Shown: positions 62,840-64,000 of the stretch, piece after piece | Numbering within the stretch: position 1 is the stretch's first letter | How the letters are laid out: the number at the start of each line of letters is the position of its first letter | NCBI GenBank assembly: GCA_020137815.1 | Contig: CM035351.1 | Coordinates: 1,413,966-1,477,965, forward strand | Direction: 5' to 3' | Length of the DNA stretch: 64,000 bases | Origin: Hormiphora californensis | Lineage: Eukaryota > Ctenophora > Tentaculata > Cydippida > Pleurobrachiidae | Position numbers and translations under genes: made by a program | The notes under the pieces: generated by a model | The model's input: the letters and a program-made list of their open reading frames with translations, nothing else | Told to the model about the DNA's origin: nothing | Database searches by the model: none

Positions 62840-63928
62840 AAAGACGTGTCAATCAAATCATGCCTAAAAAGTTACTTTGAAGGAAAGTTCTTCTTGCACA
62901 AGACTTGATGGAATAATATAAAAACGGTAGATCGATCAACTGCAATCATGGCCATAAATGGCATTATCATGATAATATTATCTATCATAATAAGGTTCCA
63001 TGGTTGATTTCCATGTTGCACATTTTACACCACCCCAATGATGCAGCAATGTACACACAGAAACACACTCTCTTCCTCTCTATCCGGCTATCCCCTTCTT
63101 TGATCTCTCTATCTATCCCTCTCTATCTCTCTCCCTCTCTCTCTGTCTCAACATATAATATTATACACCCGTTAATCCTCTCAAGTGGCTTGCTGCACCT
63201 GTGTGTAAACTGTGTCTGTGTGTGTGTGTGTGTGTAATTGGTGCAGCTCTGCAGCTCTGTAGGACTAGCGGAACTACTACGTCAGCGCCCCAATTACTAC
63301 AGATTACATCACATCCTCCTTTCTCTCTGCCCCCCCTCCCATCCCCTCTGCATATTATATTGTAACATCATGGCCACCCCCCCCCCCTTACTATTCCGTA
63401 TTCAATAGTGAGGTGATTTTCTCACGAGCTCAGTAAAGTTGACTGTGACAGGGGCCTAGAGTCAGTAAGACGTGTCATATTATATGCGAATGCCGGATAT
63501 TTATTCAACAAGCAATCATAGCTTAGTTATATATCCCCACATAGACAAAGTTTAATATTTTTGTAGAGAAAAGAAGTAACGTTTTAGAAAACTTGGGCCT
63601 AGTACCATGGTGCCCCGATATTGCAAACCCCTGTAATTCTTTTGGCAATCGGGGCACAGTGAAGCTGGGTATAATCGTGGGTTGAATAAAGTAAGATTCG
63701 CAGTTGGTAAAATGTTGAGAGAATGACGTAGGTTGACGTGCAATGTGCAATAAGGCGATTGAAAGGTTTTAAAACCAATCTTATTTGGTATATCGCTGCT
63801 AAGATTAATGAGAAGGGCAGCCTCATCACTACATACCTCGTATTCATAACACAGCTCCCTGTACTGTTTGAACTTGGATGTTAGGAGAAGGTTAGCTTTC
63901 CCGCAGCATGCCATCACTCGCCCACCAG
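57890..63928 (-). CDS. DLGAP/HURP family protein, GKAP domain and C-terminus (5' part beyond window)
   Basis: Four exons, 63837..63928, 62025..62087, 58181..58255 and 57890..58072, join in frame. They encode GGRVMACCGKANLLLTSKFK, QYRELCYEYE, KTTRKVTADDMQGFWELILL, QVDDIKATFISLHRLKSEHW, IVPKSP and then MPKKRLDSHN...EERRRLLAAKRQEMKAKL. The segment from GKANLLLTSKF through FWELILLQVDDIKATF to HW is the GKAP domain of DLGAP proteins, followed by their usual basic helical tail. DLGAP1-4 are scaffold proteins under synapses. DLGAP5 (HURP) binds spindle microtubules and is a substrate of Aurora A. Which branch this belongs to cannot be told from the C-terminus. The 3.77-kb intron 58256-62024 holds the minisatellite. 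Confidence 0.85.
58320..61497. repeat. G-rich 27-bp minisatellite, roughly 95 units
   Basis: Unit TTAGAACTGTATGTATCGGG plus GGAGGGG, with length variants of 26-29 bp (GGGGGATGGGG, GGGGGACTGGGG) and some GAGGGAGGGG units in the left block. Because the main unit is 27 bp, frames on both strands stay open (LELYVSGEG and the like), but they are not genes. Interrupted by the element at 59045-59606. Lies in a DLGAP intron. Confidence 0.97.
59045..59606. mobile_element. 562-bp TIR element inserted in the minisatellite
   Basis: Starts CAGGGCCCACGACAC and ends GTGTCGTGGGCCCTG, an inverted repeat extended by GC-rich sequence. The CAGGG end resembles hAT elements. GGTTA stands on both sides, which may be a target duplication or just the array. 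Internally it has short hairpins such as AGGGGTGAAGCCCCT and GGGGGCGAAGCCCCC, and a roughly 190-bp module (GCGCCGGAGGAGCAG ... AACCGATTTT) repeated two to three times. No transposase. Confidence 0.78.
61905..61996. repeat. CT dinucleotide microsatellite
   Basis: (CT)n with few interruptions, 30 bp downstream (in gene direction) of the DLGAP exon 62025..62087. Confidence 0.95.
62088..63836. other. DLGAP intron
   Basis: Contains purine-rich stretches (62480-62610), a (GA)n tract at 62768-62836, a pyrimidine-rich stretch at 63060-63150 and a (GT)n tract at 63217-63234. No further GKAP-domain exon is needed or seen. Confidence 0.6.
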
Positions 63929-64000
63929 CTGAAAGAAGGGTGGGTTACAATTTGGAGATATTATAGCATTATTTCTTGCAGGGGAAAGAAACCGCATTGA

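Overview
The window is nuclear DNA from an animal. Protein genes are split by GT-AG introns, and they include an axonemal dynein heavy chain (so the animal has motile cilia or flagella), a U7-type LSM10, ERGIC-53, a GKAP-domain protein and a Ly6/uPAR protein. Two LINE retrotransposons, small terminal-inverted-repeat elements and many microsatellites complete the picture. The phylum cannot be fixed by eye; a marine or early-branching invertebrate is a guess.

Layout. 1-6786 is a dense minus-strand block: the 5' part of purine nucleoside phosphorylase, BET1 SNARE, a SUGCT-like mitochondrial CoA transferase (with a late frameshift), LSM10 with an unusual Ala/Ser-rich repeat tail, and the RNA helicase DDX54. 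A 597-bp divergent promoter separates DDX54 from DNAH2, which fills 7384-27402 on the plus strand with at least 36 exons. DNAH2 carries a one-base insertion in a conserved exon, a 910-bp mariner-type MITE, and two introns whose 3' ends are tandem arrays of complete 3' splice sites. LMAN1 (ERGIC-53) follows tail-to-tail at 28394-33440 on the minus strand, and I could assemble all 11 exons. One of its introns contains a hairpin-rich foldback element, and its start codon lies in a 61-bp tandem duplication.

Roughly 34.5-47.7 kb reads like poorly corrected sequence, with homopolymer blocks, broken frames and what looks like a degraded second copy of a flanking stretch. It holds a decayed LINE interrupted by an approximately 1.3-kb near-palindrome. 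Within its right-hand part (46.0-46.4 kb) three clean exons encode the end of a Ly6/uPAR three-finger GPI-anchored protein. From 47.8-50.5 kb lies a minus-strand RS/RRM RNA-binding protein resembling RBM5/6/10. At 51.9-56.9 kb is an apparently intact two-ORF CR1/L2-like LINE. The right end is the 3' part of a DLGAP/HURP (GKAP domain) gene on the minus strand, one intron of which contains a roughly 3.2-kb G-rich 27-bp minisatellite with a separate TIR element inserted in it.

The genes do not form a pathway: ciliary motility (DNAH2), early secretory traffic (BET1, LMAN1), RNA metabolism (LSM10, DDX54, the RBM-like gene), metabolism (PNP, SUGCT) and cytoskeleton/scaffold (DLGAP). The most unusual content is non-coding: the foldback element with five hairpins that share a core but have changed their stems in a compensatory way, the amplified 3' splice sites, and the giant palindrome.
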